A DNA stretch of 64,000 bases from Stomorhina lunata (lineage: Eukaryota > Arthropoda > Insecta > Diptera > Rhiniidae): NCBI GenBank assembly GCA_933228675.1, contig OW121744.1:117451600-117515599 (forward strand), read 5' to 3'. This document shows, one piece after another, positions 12,103-23,881 of the stretch. The translations under genes were made by a program, and so were the position numbers. The stretch's first letter is position 1. Each line of letters opens with the position of its first letter. The notes under the pieces are model-generated. The model was given only the letters and a program-made list of their open reading frames with translations. It was not told the DNA's origin and ran no database searches.

Positions 12103-15100
12103 ATGGCAACAGTAATACCACCGACCTCAAATGTTGAGGCCGCCTATGAAGATATGTTCAAAGAAATCACAAGAAAATTGTATGGTGAAGAGACCGGAAA
12201 TGGTTTACATACATTAGGAACCCCCGTAGCACAGGTGGCGACGACAGGACCCACAGCAGCACCAGAAGGTGAACAAAGATCATTTACAAATTTGGTAAGT
12301 TTTGGAAAACAAAGAAGAACCTTAAACAAAGGAAGCTCCCAACAACAATAAAACGCGCAATTCTTATTTCTCTCCTATTGTTTTTATTTTCGTTTTTTTT
12401 TTTTTTTGCAGCAAATTGATCGTTCTACACAACCTACAATTGAATACGAACACAATAATCCAAATAATGCCACAGCAACATCAGTGGCTGCTGCATCGGC
12501 AGCCGCTGCAACAGCAGCTGTTATTGCTGCTGCCACAACACAAAATACCACAAATGTAGTTATACAGCAACAACCTGAGGGCTCTGTGGTTGTAACAACG
12601 ACTACAAATGCAGGTGGCAATTTCAAATCGGAAGATCATTTGAGTACGGCATTTGGTCTGGCGGCATTAATGCAACAAAATGGTTTTGCCACCACAACCG
12701 GTACTATTTTAAGTACACAGGCCATAAATAAAGTTATAACAACGGCTGCTGGTAGTCAACAACAGCAACAACAACTCCAACAACAGCAGCAACAAAATGT
12801 GACAGGTGATCAACAGCAAGCTTGGTCTAATGAGGGCTCACAACAGCAAGATCAGCAGCAGCAACAACAACAACAACCCGCACCTACCACACAAATTGTC
12901 CAATGGACAACAACACCGAGTGGTAAATTACAAAGCTATTCGACAACAACAGCACAACCACAACAACAGCAGCAGCAACAACAACAAACACAACAACTTA
13001 CAACTCCTAAGTCAAAGTAAGTAGTAGCAATATCTTCGTTTAAAAAAGAACTTCAAAGAAAGTCTTTTTAAGCTTTCATAATTCAAATTCTTATATTACC
13101 CTGCGTATATTTACTTAAGCTTTTTCTAAAATCAATATTTTCTCGAATAACACTTTTCAAGAAACGTCTCTTTTATTCATTTTATTTTGAAAACTTCTAT
13201 AATTATTCCATTAAAAATTTGATATAATTTCCATTTGTCATGATACGAATTCATACTGATAATTTCGTTCCCAAATACGTAAACGGTACTTGGATTTGGC
13301 ATGAAGATCAAGAAGTTCTACACTTCGATTCTAGAGCAGAAGCCTCTAAGGAATTAACCAAAGATGATTTTGTGGTCATAAATGGTTTTAAATTTCTGGG
13401 CAAAATAAATCAATTAGAAGAGATGATCTTTCGCCAAGAGTTACAAAGAGCCGATACAACTCACGATTATGAAGTCATTCTACTGCAGGATATTAAGAAC
13501 TTGGTCTTATTTTTATCGCCCAAGGAGATTCTCACGAAAGATTTTATTTTTTTTCTCAACACTAAAACGGTTCATAGATTTCTCAGGTGCTTGGTCATAT
13601 ATTTTGAACATTTTCTGAAATTGGTTGAATTCATACTCATACGTAGAGATGAGATATCAGGCGAAAAGGCTCAGCTACAGAGTGAGGAGAGTACGGAAAT
13701 TAAACGAATATATTCTAATCAATTGTCCCAACATCGTCTCCTGTTGGCAAGAGAATACAGTGAAATATTGCTGGGTAATGGAGAAATGAGCAAATTTTAT
13801 CACATTACACCAATAGTTAACATATCTCAGTCCATAAAAGATAAAGCCTTTCATGAAGGATTTTTAGCTTTTTGCACTTATAGTGTTTGGATTGCCATGC
13901 ATAGAAGGGACTTGGAGTTGATCGATATGGAAATGAATCGTTTGTTTAGATCAGAACATTTTTCTTTAGTGCGATCAGAACGTTATCAATTCTCGGCCGT
14001 AGAGGCTACCACATTGTATGGTAAAAATTATAAACGTTGTAACTATCGTGCTCAGAATTCTCCCATTATAATGGAACTTAGTGGTGTAGAAAAACATAAT
14101 GTACCCATTTTATGGATAGGAGAACGGAAATATCGTGGCACAGATTTACGCTTATGTCAACTTGAATTGGAATATATTGTACCCGAATCACAGCTTTGCC
14201 TAATCGACGTAAGTCATGGTATATTAGGCCATCCGAAGAAAATTTACGACACCATGTTAAAAATTCAATGGGAAGCGGTACGTTTTCAAAACTATTCCGA
14301 ACTTTATGACCCTTATCGGATTATAAGACAACCCTATTTGAAAATTCCTAAATTAGATGCAGAAAACTTACGTAAAAACTGTGAGAAATATGAACCATAT
14401 TATCAATTGATACACAAATTTGAGGGTTGGGATCGAAAAGCTCTAAAGAAATGGCTACGACGTGAAGAGATTATTAACTATTTCAAAACTGAAGGAATGC
14501 TAACGGATGTTTGGATGAAATGTGAAAAGGAAATAACAGATACAGGACATGGACCTAGTGTACAGGAAATAACCAAAAAGTTTATAGCACGCAAAGAAAA
14601 ATTAAGAAAGAAATAATTGTATAAAATTCATGTAAAATACTCTTAGATTTGCAAATAAAAGGATGTTATAAATTAGTAAAAAAATCAAAATCTTTATAAA
14701 AAAAAAACGTATAATACAGTTATATTCAAATATTTAATTTTTCTTTTTATATCCTTTCAGAACAAATAAAAATCGTAATGATCACACCTCTCCTCCCATT
14801 AACAATACCACTGAAGTCATCTATACTAGTCCCTCGACATCGGGAAATATGACACAACAACAGCAGCAACAAACGCCTCCTAACGCTAATACTTCAACGT
14901 CCTCAAATACATCATCTTCGGGTGGTAGTTCCAGCAGTAACAGTAGTCGTAAAAAATCTCAGAATAATCAAAATAACAACAATAACAGTGGACAGCCTTT
15001 GGTACAAAAACGTTATGCCTGTACGCATTGTCCCTATTCAACAGATCGTCGTGATCTTTATACACGTCACGAGAATATCCACAAAGATGAGAAACCATTC

Positions 15101-18100
15101 CAGTGTTATGCCTGTCTAAAACAATTCAATCGCGCTGATCATGTAAAGAAACATTTCCTGCGCATGCATCGTGAAATGCAATATGATATCAACAAGACCA
15201 GAAGACATGTACCATCCAGTTCGAGCAATGGTGGAGGTCATCATCATGGTGGCGGAAGAAGTAATATTACTATAACAACGGTAAATACCTCCTCTACTAC
15301 TAGTGCTACTGCTATTAATAGTAATTTACTTAATGATGCCAATACAATTGAACAAAAACCTATAATCTTCCAGACTCAGGCGAATGTTAATTTGGAACAA
15401 GCCTTTTTAGAGCAGCAGCGCCAACCGACATCTTCTAGTCTCAGCATAGCCGAAACTATCGAGGCTGTGGCCACAGCAACAGATGCCCCTTTGCCGCAAA
15501 TGAAACAAGAGAAGAACGATGACGGAACACTGGTATCGGGTCAAACAGCCAATATTAAACCCAAACGAGAGAAACGTTTTACCTGCTGCTATTGCCCTTG
15601 GTCGGGTGCCGATAAATGGGGTCTTAAGAGACATCTAAATACTCATACAAAACCATTTGTATGTCTATTATGTGATTATAAAGCAGCCAGATCGGAAAGA
15701 TTGGCCACACATGTCTTGAAAGTACATAATAAGAGAGCTTGCAACAAGTGCTCTTATCTAGGTGATACTTTAGAAGAATATCAACAACATTTGAATGAAG
15801 TGCAGTAAGTATTTTATTTTGGAAAATGTTTTTATATAACTATATCCCAATTTCTCTAATTTTTTTTAACATCAAAAGCCCTACGGCACCTTCTAATCGT
15901 AGTAATAGTAACAATAATTCTACAAATAATACTAATAATACTACAACAACTACAACTAACAACAATTCTTCAAATAATCTAAATGTTTTACGTACAATTG
16001 GCAATACTTTAGGAAATAATAGTAATCAACTAAATCAATTTCAAAATAATAACAATTTTAGGTAATCAATTTATAAATATAACTTTTTAAATGAACAATC
16101 TCAGAAATATTTAATATTTTCCTATTTGTTTCATTTTAAAACTTGATCAGTGTTAATAATGTTTCAACAACTACGACAAATGGGAACTCTGTTACCATAT
16201 ATACCACTACGACTACAGATAATCAAGGTGGTAATATAACAACAGGTGGTCCTTTACAAGAAATTATAGTGAATCCCTCATCAATGGTGGGTTGGCGTTT
16301 AAGTGCCAATGGCTCTTTAATACCTCCGCACGATTTGTTGACGGGAGGCCTGCCAAACGCAGCAGCCCAGAAACGTGGCTCCGAGCGTTTGTTTCAATAT
16401 CTTGAGGCAGACGGAAGCGATCCTGAAGATTATGCGCGGTACATATCAAATTTTATATTTTGATGAAGTTTTATGTTGCGTTACTTTTTCCATGAGTTAT
16501 TTTCCCGTTATTTCGTTATTTTTCATTTGGTTTTATTGCCAAACTGTTTGGCTTTTTTGTTGTAATTCTCTTAATAAATCCTAGATTTACAAGAGTTTTA
16601 TTTTCTTAATTTCTGGGTATTATTTTCTGTTTATTTCATTCATATTTGGATCATTTGAGAATCTGATTACTGTTATTAATTCTATTACTAATTTATATTA
16701 ACTTTTTAATTTAATTTATCGTTTTTTATAAACATTATAAAAATGAATATTAATATCTTACTTTTATTTTTTTTTTGTAGTCTTTTAAAAATGGACGCAA
16801 TTAGTCGCAATACTGCTTCAGTCGCTCAGGATTTTCATAAGGCGGGAGGCGTGCACGAGTTGAAACTTCCAGCAAATCATCAACTCCTGTTTAATAATAA
16901 ACTGCCTTCACAGTGGACGACAAAAGAAGCAGCTGCTTTACTGCAAAGTCTTAGCAATGCCAACAATTTAAGCTTTGTCTATCAACAGCAACAACAACAA
17001 TTGCAACAGCGTTCCAAATATGCACCCACAAATGGTTTCCTCATTCAGAATGAAAATGCTGACCAACGTCAGCGCCACAATTCTTTGGGAGACGATGAAA
17101 ATTCACCTTCATCTGGATCATCATCATCGACCACATCATCAAGCGATGATATGTCACCAATAAAAATGGAACGATCTAAGGCTTACAATTTGGCGTTAAA
17201 TAATAACGAGCAGAGAAAGGCGATGTCAAAGTCATATTTACATAAAAATTATGATTTGCAAGAAGCATCTTCCAATTCATCATCAACGAATGCAAATGAT
17301 ATTTTTATGAATGCAGCTAACAACAACAACAACAACATCAATAATTATAACAAAGACATAATGAAAAATCAAGAGATCTTCAATGAAGATCAAGAAAATC
17401 AAGAGCAGCTTATTAGATCGTCTCCCGCGTATAAATATAATAGTCAATATTATAATAACAATAATAACAACAACAATACAAATTTAAATAAAAATAACAA
17501 CAAGTCGTCAGCAAAGAATAACAATAATAACAACAACAACAATATTAATAATAACAACAACTATCAACATCGCCTTGATCTGCAACACAATAAAGAAAAC
17601 AACAACAATGCAACATTCCTAACACAAATGGAATTTCAAAATCTCAATAAAATCGGTACACAATTTCAAAATTATGTTAAAGATATTATAAGCAAGTACT
17701 ACGCAGCCGAAACTCCGGTAATGTATCCCAATATGCCCACGGCTACAACCACCGCTCAGCAAAGCCAACAGAGAACAACTTTGCAAACTTCACCTAAGCG
17801 CAAGAGAATTTTAAGTGAAACGGAAGAGTATATAGAGTATTTGAAAAATAAGGAAGACATTACATTGACTATAACACCAAAAAATAATCAAAATAGTGGA
17901 AGCAATGGTCTAGTACAAAAGTTATCTCCACCTCTGAAAAGAGAACGTGACTTAGCTTCGGATTCTTATAAGAAAATGTCACCAAAGAAACAAATGTTGG
18001 CGGCTGCTACAGCCGGAATTATAGGCGCTCCTACGGCTCCACAGCCAGCAGCCGCCTTAACACAAGTAAAATCAAGTAAAAAATCAATTTCACAATTGGC

Positions 18101-18692
18101 CACCTTATTGCCTTTATTGGCAGATGCAGCCTCTCAGCAGCAGTATTTAACGGCACCCTTAGATTTTAGCAAAAAAGCCGCTGGGAGCCAAACCGAAACG
18201 TTCAAAAATAAAACAGAAACAGAAGAAGAGGATCTTAAGGTAATAACAATTAAACAAGAACCCGAGGATTTTACTCTCAAACAACAGGAGCCCCAAGATC
18301 CTATAGAAACCCAAACAGCTCATAAAGCCTATGCTAATTTCTCGGTTAATGCTTTACTTAACAATATCGGCTCACAGGCCGATAAACGTTCGTCACGTAA
18401 ACAAGCTCAACCGAAGAAAATACGCGTTCCGCCCGAGATGGTTATAGCCATGTTAAGAGATAAATATCTAAATCGTATGGTAGACCATAAATTAAGCTGT
18501 AAAGATTGTATTAACTCCAAACGGTCGTCTATGTTGGTCTTTAACTATCACACCAAGGCCTCGTTGTGTCTGCATCGTTTGTGGAAACATTCAGAAAAAC
18601 CACAAAAATGTTTAAAGTGTGGTGAGAAATTTAAGCAAAAGTATAATTTAAAAATGCATCAATTAAAAGTACACAGAAAGATGGAAAAATAG
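12103..18692 (+). CDS. chn: charlatan-like C2H2 zinc-finger transcription factor (six coding exons, 1407 codons)
   Basis: Joined exons: 12103-12294, 12412-13016, 14761-15804, 15879-16061, 16151-16438, 16781-18692. All introns have GT..AG ends, and phases fit to give an uninterrupted 1407-residue frame ending in TAG. The N-terminus (MATVIPPTSNVEAAYEDMF) and the junction peptide YARLLKMDAISRN agree with Drosophila charlatan as I remember it. Five C2H2 fingers lie at about residues 351-402 and 538-614, and another at about 1380-1402. Residues 65-265 are Gln/Ala/Thr-rich and 950-1060 Asn-rich. PLDFSKK (about 1230) resembles the CtBP-binding PxDLS motif, and IKQEPED (about 1261) fits a SUMO site. 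In Drosophila this nuclear protein acts in neural development, affects achaete/scute and behaves like REST/NRSF. Upstream alternative N-termini cannot be excluded. Confidence 0.85.
13240..14616 (+). CDS. PPP1R36: PPP1R36-like protein, intronless gene nested in chn intron
   Basis: A single uninterrupted 458-codon frame lies wholly inside the chn intron 13017-14760, on the same strand. The N-terminal NGTWIWHEDQEVLHF resembles the GxWxW-type start of protein phosphatase 1 regulatory subunit 36. The central block (about residues 163-240: LLLAREYSEILLG ... FLAFCTYSVWIAMHRRDLE ... MNRLFRSEHF) resembles the core of that family's domain. Length is close to the mammalian protein (a little over 400). 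Mammalian PPP1R36 binds PP1 and is mainly testis-expressed. The C-terminal half is basic and charged, ending in Lys-rich residues. There is no signal peptide or membrane segment. A poly(A) signal follows 38 bases after the stop. The 223 bases between the chn donor and the ATG would have to hold its promoter. Family assignment is from memory. Confidence 0.65.
   Translation: MIRIHTDNFVPKYVNGTWIWHEDQEVLHFDSRAEASKELTKDDFVVINGFKFLGKINQLEEMIFRQELQRADTTHDYEVILLQDIKNLVLFLSPKEILTKDFIFFLNTKTVHRFLRCLVIYFEHFLKLVEFILIRRDEISGEKAQLQSEESTEIKRIYSNQLSQHRLLLAREYSEILLGNGEMSKFYHITPIVNISQSIKDKAFHEGFLAFCTYSVWIAMHRRDLELIDMEMNRLFRSEHFSLVRSERYQFSAVEATTLYGKNYKRCNYRAQNSPIIMELSGVEKHNVPILWIGERKYRGTDLRLCQLELEYIVPESQLCLIDVSHGILGHPKKIYDTMLKIQWEAVRFQNYSELYDPYRIIRQPYLKIPKLDAENLRKNCEKYEPYYQLIHKFEGWDRKALKKWLRREEIINYFKTEGMLTDVWMKCEKEITDTGHGPSVQEITKKFIARKEKLRKK
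14654..14659 (+). terminator. Poly(A) signal AATAAA of the nested gene
   Basis: AATAAA lies 38 bases after the stop of the nested PPP1R36-like gene and about 100 bases before the next chn acceptor. It gives the nested gene its own 3' end inside the intron. Confidence 0.6.
14761..15804 (+). CDS. chn: chn exon with the five-finger DNA-binding cluster
   Basis: The exon begins after ATATCCTTTCAG and ends before GTAAGTATT. Two adjacent fingers (YACTHCPYSTDRRDLYTRH... and FQCYACLKQFNRADHVKKH...) are followed by a Ser/Thr/His/Gly-rich linker of about 135 residues and then three more (FTCCYCPWSGADKWGLKRH, FVCLLCDYKAARSERLATH, ACNKCSYLGDTLEEYQQH). The last zinc-binding histidine is split across the exon junction (CA|C). 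Simply reading on through the donor would replace it with Gln and a stop, so splicing is needed to complete finger five. The 2+3 layout with short CxxC/HxxxH fingers resembles REST. Confidence 0.88.
16781..18692 (+). CDS. chn: chn terminal coding exon
   Basis: The acceptor TTTTTTGTAG ends at 16780 and the exon encodes residues 771 (split) to 1407. It opens with LLKMDAISRNTASVAQDF, a block I recall from Drosophila chn. A long poly-Asn part (about 17310-17620) varies between flies. The conserved block LSETEEYIEYLKNKEDITLT follows, then PLDFSKK, the SUMO-type site, and a C-terminal Cys/His region ending in a C2H2 finger (CLKCGEKFKQKYNLKMHQ). An upstream ATG at 16743 with its hydrophobic start is intron sequence before the acceptor and is not used. 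Confidence 0.85.
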
Positions 18693-18737
18693 AGTGGAAA
18701 GAAAAATAGAAGCTTAGATAAAAAGGTGCTAAAGGTA

Positions 18738-18743
18738 AATAAA
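18738..18743 (+). terminator. chn: First candidate poly(A) signal after chn
   Basis: AATAAA 46 bases after the chn stop codon. Many further AATAAA hexamers follow in the AT-rich DNA to about 20.5 kb, so a much longer 3' UTR is equally possible. Confidence 0.3.
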
Positions 18744-18759
18744 AAATTGGGCGTTTTAA

Positions 18760-20780
18760 AATCTAAGTCAATGATTTGTTTTTTTTACAAATATTTTATT
18801 TGAAATATAGAAATGTATTCACATTTTTTTTTTATTTTTTTCTTAAAAAAAGTATTACTTAAACAAAAAATTTTGAAAACAAGCTCTTGAATTTTTAATT
18901 AATTTATCACTTTCTTGCCTTTTCTTTGTAAAATACTGATTTAAATAATTTAAGATTTCTACTGAATAAGAAATTACTTTGGAACTTTTATTTTAAAAGT
19001 CTTTTTTTTATTTTATTCACAAAAAACTTCCATTCATTAGGTATTCATATAAAAGCCTTTTCTTTCTCTCTATATTTTTTTTATAAAAATTGTAAGATAT
19101 TTTTTCAAATTTTAAAAATTTGTGATGATATAAAAATGTTTTTTTAAGCTTTAAATTTACATTTAATAATTTTTGGAAAAAAAATTAATTTCAAAATTTT
19201 TTTTATAAAATTCTAGATTTTTGAAGAAGTTTTATAAAAAAAAGCTTTTTAAAATTCTAGAAGCATTTTTGCTAAAATTATTAGCTTGGTTTAAAATCCT
19301 TTACAACGCAGGTTTTTTTGCAAAACGGGCTATTAATTATTGAATTTTTTGTATTAAATCTTTTAAAATTATATTTTTACAAAATATATATATTTTACTG
19401 TTTTGAATAGTATTAAGTTTATGTTTTTTATAAATGAATTAAGATTTTGTTTGAATTAATAAAAATATTTATTGAATTAAAAAAAGTTATGTTAAATTTT
19501 CCTATTTTATTAATTTTTTTTATAAACAAATGAAGAAGAGCTGTTAGGCTTGCCATTTAAATAAAAAACAAAAAATATTTAAATTAAAATGAAATTAAAT
19601 AAAAAAAACACCTACTCAATTACACAAAATTTCCATAATTTTTAAAAAATGAATTAAGTTTTAAGAGAATTTAAGTTAAAATTTTAAGTTGTGATGTACC
19701 TGAAATATGATTTCGTCTAAAAAAAATACATTAAAAAAGGAATACGCTCTCTATATGATTAAATTTTTGTATTGTAATAAAACAAATACTCTTTACCTAA
19801 AGTAGAATTATTAGTTTTAAAATAAATTTTAATATTTTTATTCATTTAAGTAATTAAGCTTTAATTTGCCATTAAAATTTTATGAGTTAAAAGTCAGTAG
19901 AAAGAATGAGAGTATATCAATTACATTTAAGTTAAAGTTAATTTTTATAAGTTTTTCAATTGCCTTATATTATTTAAAATTAATTTAGTTTTTTAATTAA
20001 GCTTTAAATATTTCCAAGTATTTTAAATTTTATTATTTATGTTAAGATTTACACAAAAAACAATTTACCACCTTTAAACAAACAATTCACACTTCCCCTT
20101 AAAACTCTCTTAAACTTTACCTAAAACTCATAACAATTACACAAAAATCATTCTTCATATAAAAATTTAAAAAGAAAAACACTAAATTATTTATTAAAGG
20201 ATAAAAGACGAAGAAATAAATGACTGAATGGAAACAAATAAATAATAAAAAACAAAAAGAAAAAAAACATTTTTAAAAACAAACTACACGGCATATTTTT
20301 TTATTTTTTAGTATAAAAAAAATTGTATTTTTTATGTAAGAAGGTTTGAAAACAAAAATAAAAACTAAATTATTAAAGAAAGAACTCTAAACAAATTTTG
20401 GTATACAAAATTTCTACAAAATTTAAGATAAAACTTTTAGGCAATGTAACAAAAAAGACGTTAATTTATGATTTTATTAAAAGATAAAAAATAAATTATT
20501 AAATAAAAAAATTTTACTTTATTTTTAAAAGGAGAAAAAAATTTAAACTAATAAATGAAAATATAAAAGAAATTTAAATGAAAAAAGAATTTTGTGTCGT
20601 ATCATACACGGATGGAAATGTTGTAAACAAATTTAGTTTAATTATGATACATATTATACAACAACAACAACTACATACATTTCTCAAAAAACCACAAAAA
20701 GAAACAAATAAAAATATTAGTTTAACAAAAAAATTTAAATCGAAAATGAGTTTTATTTCTTGGAATTAATTAAACGGAAA
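18760..20780. other. AT-rich 3' region of chn, no gene seen
   Basis: Extremely AT-rich with many T and A runs and repeated AAGCTTTAA / TTAAATAA words. No coding potential, RNA gene or mobile element could be recognised. It may be long chn 3' UTR plus intergenic DNA. Confidence 0.4.
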
Positions 20781-20784
20781 ATTT

Positions 20785-21640
20785 ACTATCGATAACTTTT
20801 CTATGGAAGAACGAAATTATTAACATTTTCATAGAAAAGTAAAATCTTCGATAAAGTCATCGATAATTTATCTATAGAAATGAAAAGTCATCAATAACTT
20901 TTTTTTAGAAAAGTAAAGTCATCGGTAACTTTTCTTTGAAAATATAAAGACATAGATAACTTTTCTTTAGAAAAGTGAACAAATCGATAACTTTTCGATA
21001 GAAAAGTGAACAAATCGATAACTTTTCGATAGAAAAGTAAAGACATTAACTTTTTTCTAAAGAAGTAAAGTCATCGATAACTTTTCTATATATGTAACAG
21101 TAAAGCCATCGATAACTTTTCTCTAGAGAAATAATATCATTGATAACTTTTCTATAGAAAAGAAATGTCATCTATAACTTTTCTATAGATAAGTAAAGAC
21201 ATCGATAACTTTTCTCTAGAGAAGCAAAGTCATTGATAACTTTTCGATAGAAATGAAATGTCATCTTTAACTTTTCTATAGAAAAGTAAAGACACCGATA
21301 ACTTTTCTCTAGAGAAGTAAAGTCATTAATATCTTTTTTATAGAAAGAAATGTCATCTTTAACTTTTTCATTAAAAAGTAGTTTTCTATAAATTTTCTAT
21401 AATAAAACTAGTCCTGGTTTCTGAGTATTTATTAAGTACTCGTCCAACACTGTCATTTGACAGACACCAAAAAAAATTTTTCTATAGAAAACAATGTTAT
21501 TGAAAACTTTTCGAATCAATGTTTTAACAAATTTTTTATAAAAATGACAAGTTATCCATAACTTTTCCGTAGAAAAACCAAGTCATAGATAAATTTTCTA
21601 CAGAAATGTCAAGTTATTGATAATTTTTTAATAGAAAATC
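20785..21640 (+). repeat. 31-bp satellite array, copy 1
   Basis: About 25 tandem units of roughly 31 bp. Each unit joins two near-palindromes, (G/A)TCATCGATAAC and CTTTTCTATAGAAAAGT. Here the first palindrome is mostly CATCGATA rather than TATCGATA. Units decay toward the right edge. The array lies between the convergent 3' ends of chn and Mettl16. Confidence 0.85.
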
Positions 21641-21730
21641 GAAATTACCGTATATTTTTTGTTTTTAGATATAAGTTTATTGAAAAGAAAAAATGATTGC
21701 AAATAATGCTAAAACTCATGGCGCAACTAC

Positions 21731-22057
21731 ACTAGGTAAAATCACTAGGAAATGTTGCCAATTTTTTAGACCCTGTTATGTCAAAAAAGCAAAAGAAGAA
21801 TTGGATGATGTGAATTTAAGATTTGCACCGCACGCATCACTCCATAGTTTAATCTTATTTCCCGGACATTTTATAAATTTCACGTATTTTTTCTGGTAAA
21901 ATGCGTTACAAATTCTTCACTTTATGATGATGAAAATTGTTTTAATTTACTTATTTTTGACAAACAATAAAAATACAGAATTTTTTTTAAATTTTCTTTT
22001 GTTTGACTTTTCAGGGATTTAAAATTGAGAACGAAGTGTGTAGTGATTTTACCTAGT
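21731..22057. mobile_element. Small inverted-repeat element (MITE candidate)
   Basis: ACTAGGTAAAATCACTA at 21731-21747 recurs as an exact inverted copy at 22041-22057, and a weaker match (CAATTTT...CCCTG) continues inward. The 327-bp length and lack of coding capacity fit a non-autonomous DNA transposon. No convincing target duplication was found. The short open frame at 21693-21899 overlaps it and is probably not a gene. Confidence 0.5.
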
Positions 22058-22129
22058 TTTTATTGTACTATGGCTAAAACCCATAAAAAACTTAAGAAAT
22101 GAATGGATGAAGGCTATCTATGAATATAT

Positions 22130-23147
22130 TTATTGATTTTCTTTCAAAACAACATCTCGATCATAAGACCAAGCTACACCCCATCTTGTAGTATTACCTT
22201 GATGAAATTCCGTCGTACAAAAGTTCTCAATATCCTTTTCCCTAAGGATATTTAGAACATTCACTAAGCTGCTCTTAACGCCCAGCATAGTAGAAAACAC
22301 TTTTATGCTGTCCTTAAACGCTAAACTTTCCTCTATAATCTGTTGGACAAACTTGACTTCACCTCCCTGGCAGCTAAGTTCTTCTTTATAGCCAGTCGGA
22401 CAGTTATGAGGAGGTGGCCTTTTACCAGATTTACGTGTTTTATGATGGTTCTCAAGTTCGGAATTAAAAAATGGGGGATTACACAAACAAAAGTCAAATG
22501 TGGCAGGGGTTTTAGATGTCTCTAAGCTTTCGAAGTATTCCTGGAATATTTGCGTTTTATCTTTTTGTTCGTAAAGTTTAATAAAAGAAGATAAATTGTT
22601 TTGCTTTATGTTATTTAAGGCATACGGGATATTGTTGTCATTCGATTCTAAGGCCAACATTTGCCAATTATTTTTCTTAGCTGCCAAAAGACTATAAATA
22701 CAGGAGGAGCCGCAGCCAATATCGATCCCCTTGATTTCATTAGTCTTAATTGGTTTTAATAAATCCTCCAGCCATAAAATATAATTCAAACGCAAAGGCA
22801 GGGTGGGCACTAAACTACCGGGTGCAAATTCAACTTTTAATTGAAAATACTCTAGTAATAAAGTTTGTGTTAAGGCCCTTAGGGCGGCTTCATTTTTATA
22901 ATCGAGACAAACTTTTCCAGTTAGTTCCTGGATAAATCGAAGAGTGGAGGGCAAATATTTATAGATTTTAATTTATCGGCTTGAAGTTTATTATAAAAAA
23001 TATATGTATTTATAATGAATGAATAAAACTTACCAATTTGCAGACTTTACGGAATTCTGGATACTTGATGGCCAGCTCCGTATAATCCGGAGGCTGTCGA
23101 AAAATATTACGTGGATGCATTTGCTTTTTGTTTCCATTATTACACAT
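22130..23147 (-). CDS. Mettl16: METTL16 RNA N6-adenosine methyltransferase (two exons, 303 codons)
   Basis: Exon 1 is 23147-23034 (38 codons, starting MCNNGNKKQMHPRN) and exon 2 is 22927-22130. The intron has a GTAAGT donor and an ATCCAG acceptor and joins in phase 0 as ...FRKVCKL/ELTGKVCLDYKN..., which aligns residue for residue with human METTL16. The ATG at 22954 is therefore intronic. SAM-binding motif GIDIGCGSSC is at about residues 105-114, catalytic NPPF at 188-191, and the RPPP loop at about 209-212. Family members methylate U6 snRNA and SAM-synthetase mRNA hairpins. The protein stops after the methyltransferase domain and lacks the vertebrate C-terminal regions, as expected for insects. 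AATAAA (22131-22126 on the - strand) overlaps the stop codon. Confidence 0.93.
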
Positions 23148-23263
23148 TTTTTTAATTACTTTATATTATTATTAAATAAATACTAACAAAAACACTTTTA
23201 AAGTAAACAATTTTGTATGAAAAGCTCACAGCTGTTGCAATGACTTGCCAACTTTTTTGAAGA

Positions 23264-23271
23264 TTTGGCGC
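23264..23271 (+). promoter_or_regulatory. E2F-like site TTTGGCGC upstream of Mettl16
   Basis: TTTGGCGC, the classical E2F consensus, sits 117 bases before the Mettl16 start codon, with a CAGCTG E-box near 23230. Both are exact short matches. Function is inferred only from position. Confidence 0.3.
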
Positions 23272-23851
23272 AATTTATCATTCACACAACACAAACTTTT
23301 TTAACGACTCAACCCAAAAAAATACTTGAGATTTTTTTAAAATTTAAAAGAATATATTTAGCATATTTTTTTGTTGTTGCAAAAGTAGTCATTTTTATTT
23401 AATTTAAAAACAATTTGTAATTTTGTAATTTTTTTTTATTGAGGCTTTTTAAAAAAACGAGTAAAAATTGTTAACAAATTTTCAACATCACATGTATACT
23501 ATAAAGCTATTTACGTTTGACTTTAACATGATATCAATGGAAATGCTACTTGCTTGATAATGAAAACGATTCGAATGTATTGATAATACTTATATGTAAA
23601 TTTAAAAACAATGTTTGCTCCCGACATTAACAATAACATACAGAGTTAATCTGTTAAAAAGGCGTTAAAAACTAAATAACACTTAAAAATAAATTTTTAC
23701 ATTTTTTAATGTAATTCTTTGAGAACATCAAAAGAAGTCACAGACTGTTATATTAAATAACGACTTAATTTAAACGAGATCACAAAGATGATAAAATTTT
23801 TTTCTTCTAGAATATTAAGATAAACATAAATATATAAACTATGTACATATG
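23272..23851. other. Left half of the Mettl16/Rpb12 divergent spacer
   Basis: AT-rich DNA with no gene. Together with 28156-28473 it would have formed a spacer of roughly 1 kb between the two start codons before the LINE arrived. Confidence 0.5.
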
Positions 23852-23881
23852 TAATTGTATTTTTTTTAATTATAAAGACTC

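Noticed and set aside
16743..16780. ATG at 16743 with a hydrophobic leader as the start of a secreted protein
   Set aside because: This is the polypyrimidine tract and acceptor before the last chn exon; splicing joins the frame from exon 6 exactly.
22928..22954. ATG at 22954 as the Mettl16 start
   Set aside because: The nine codons after it are a pyrimidine-rich intron end (CTCTTCGATTTATCCAG); an upstream exon supplies the conserved METTL16 N-terminus in frame.
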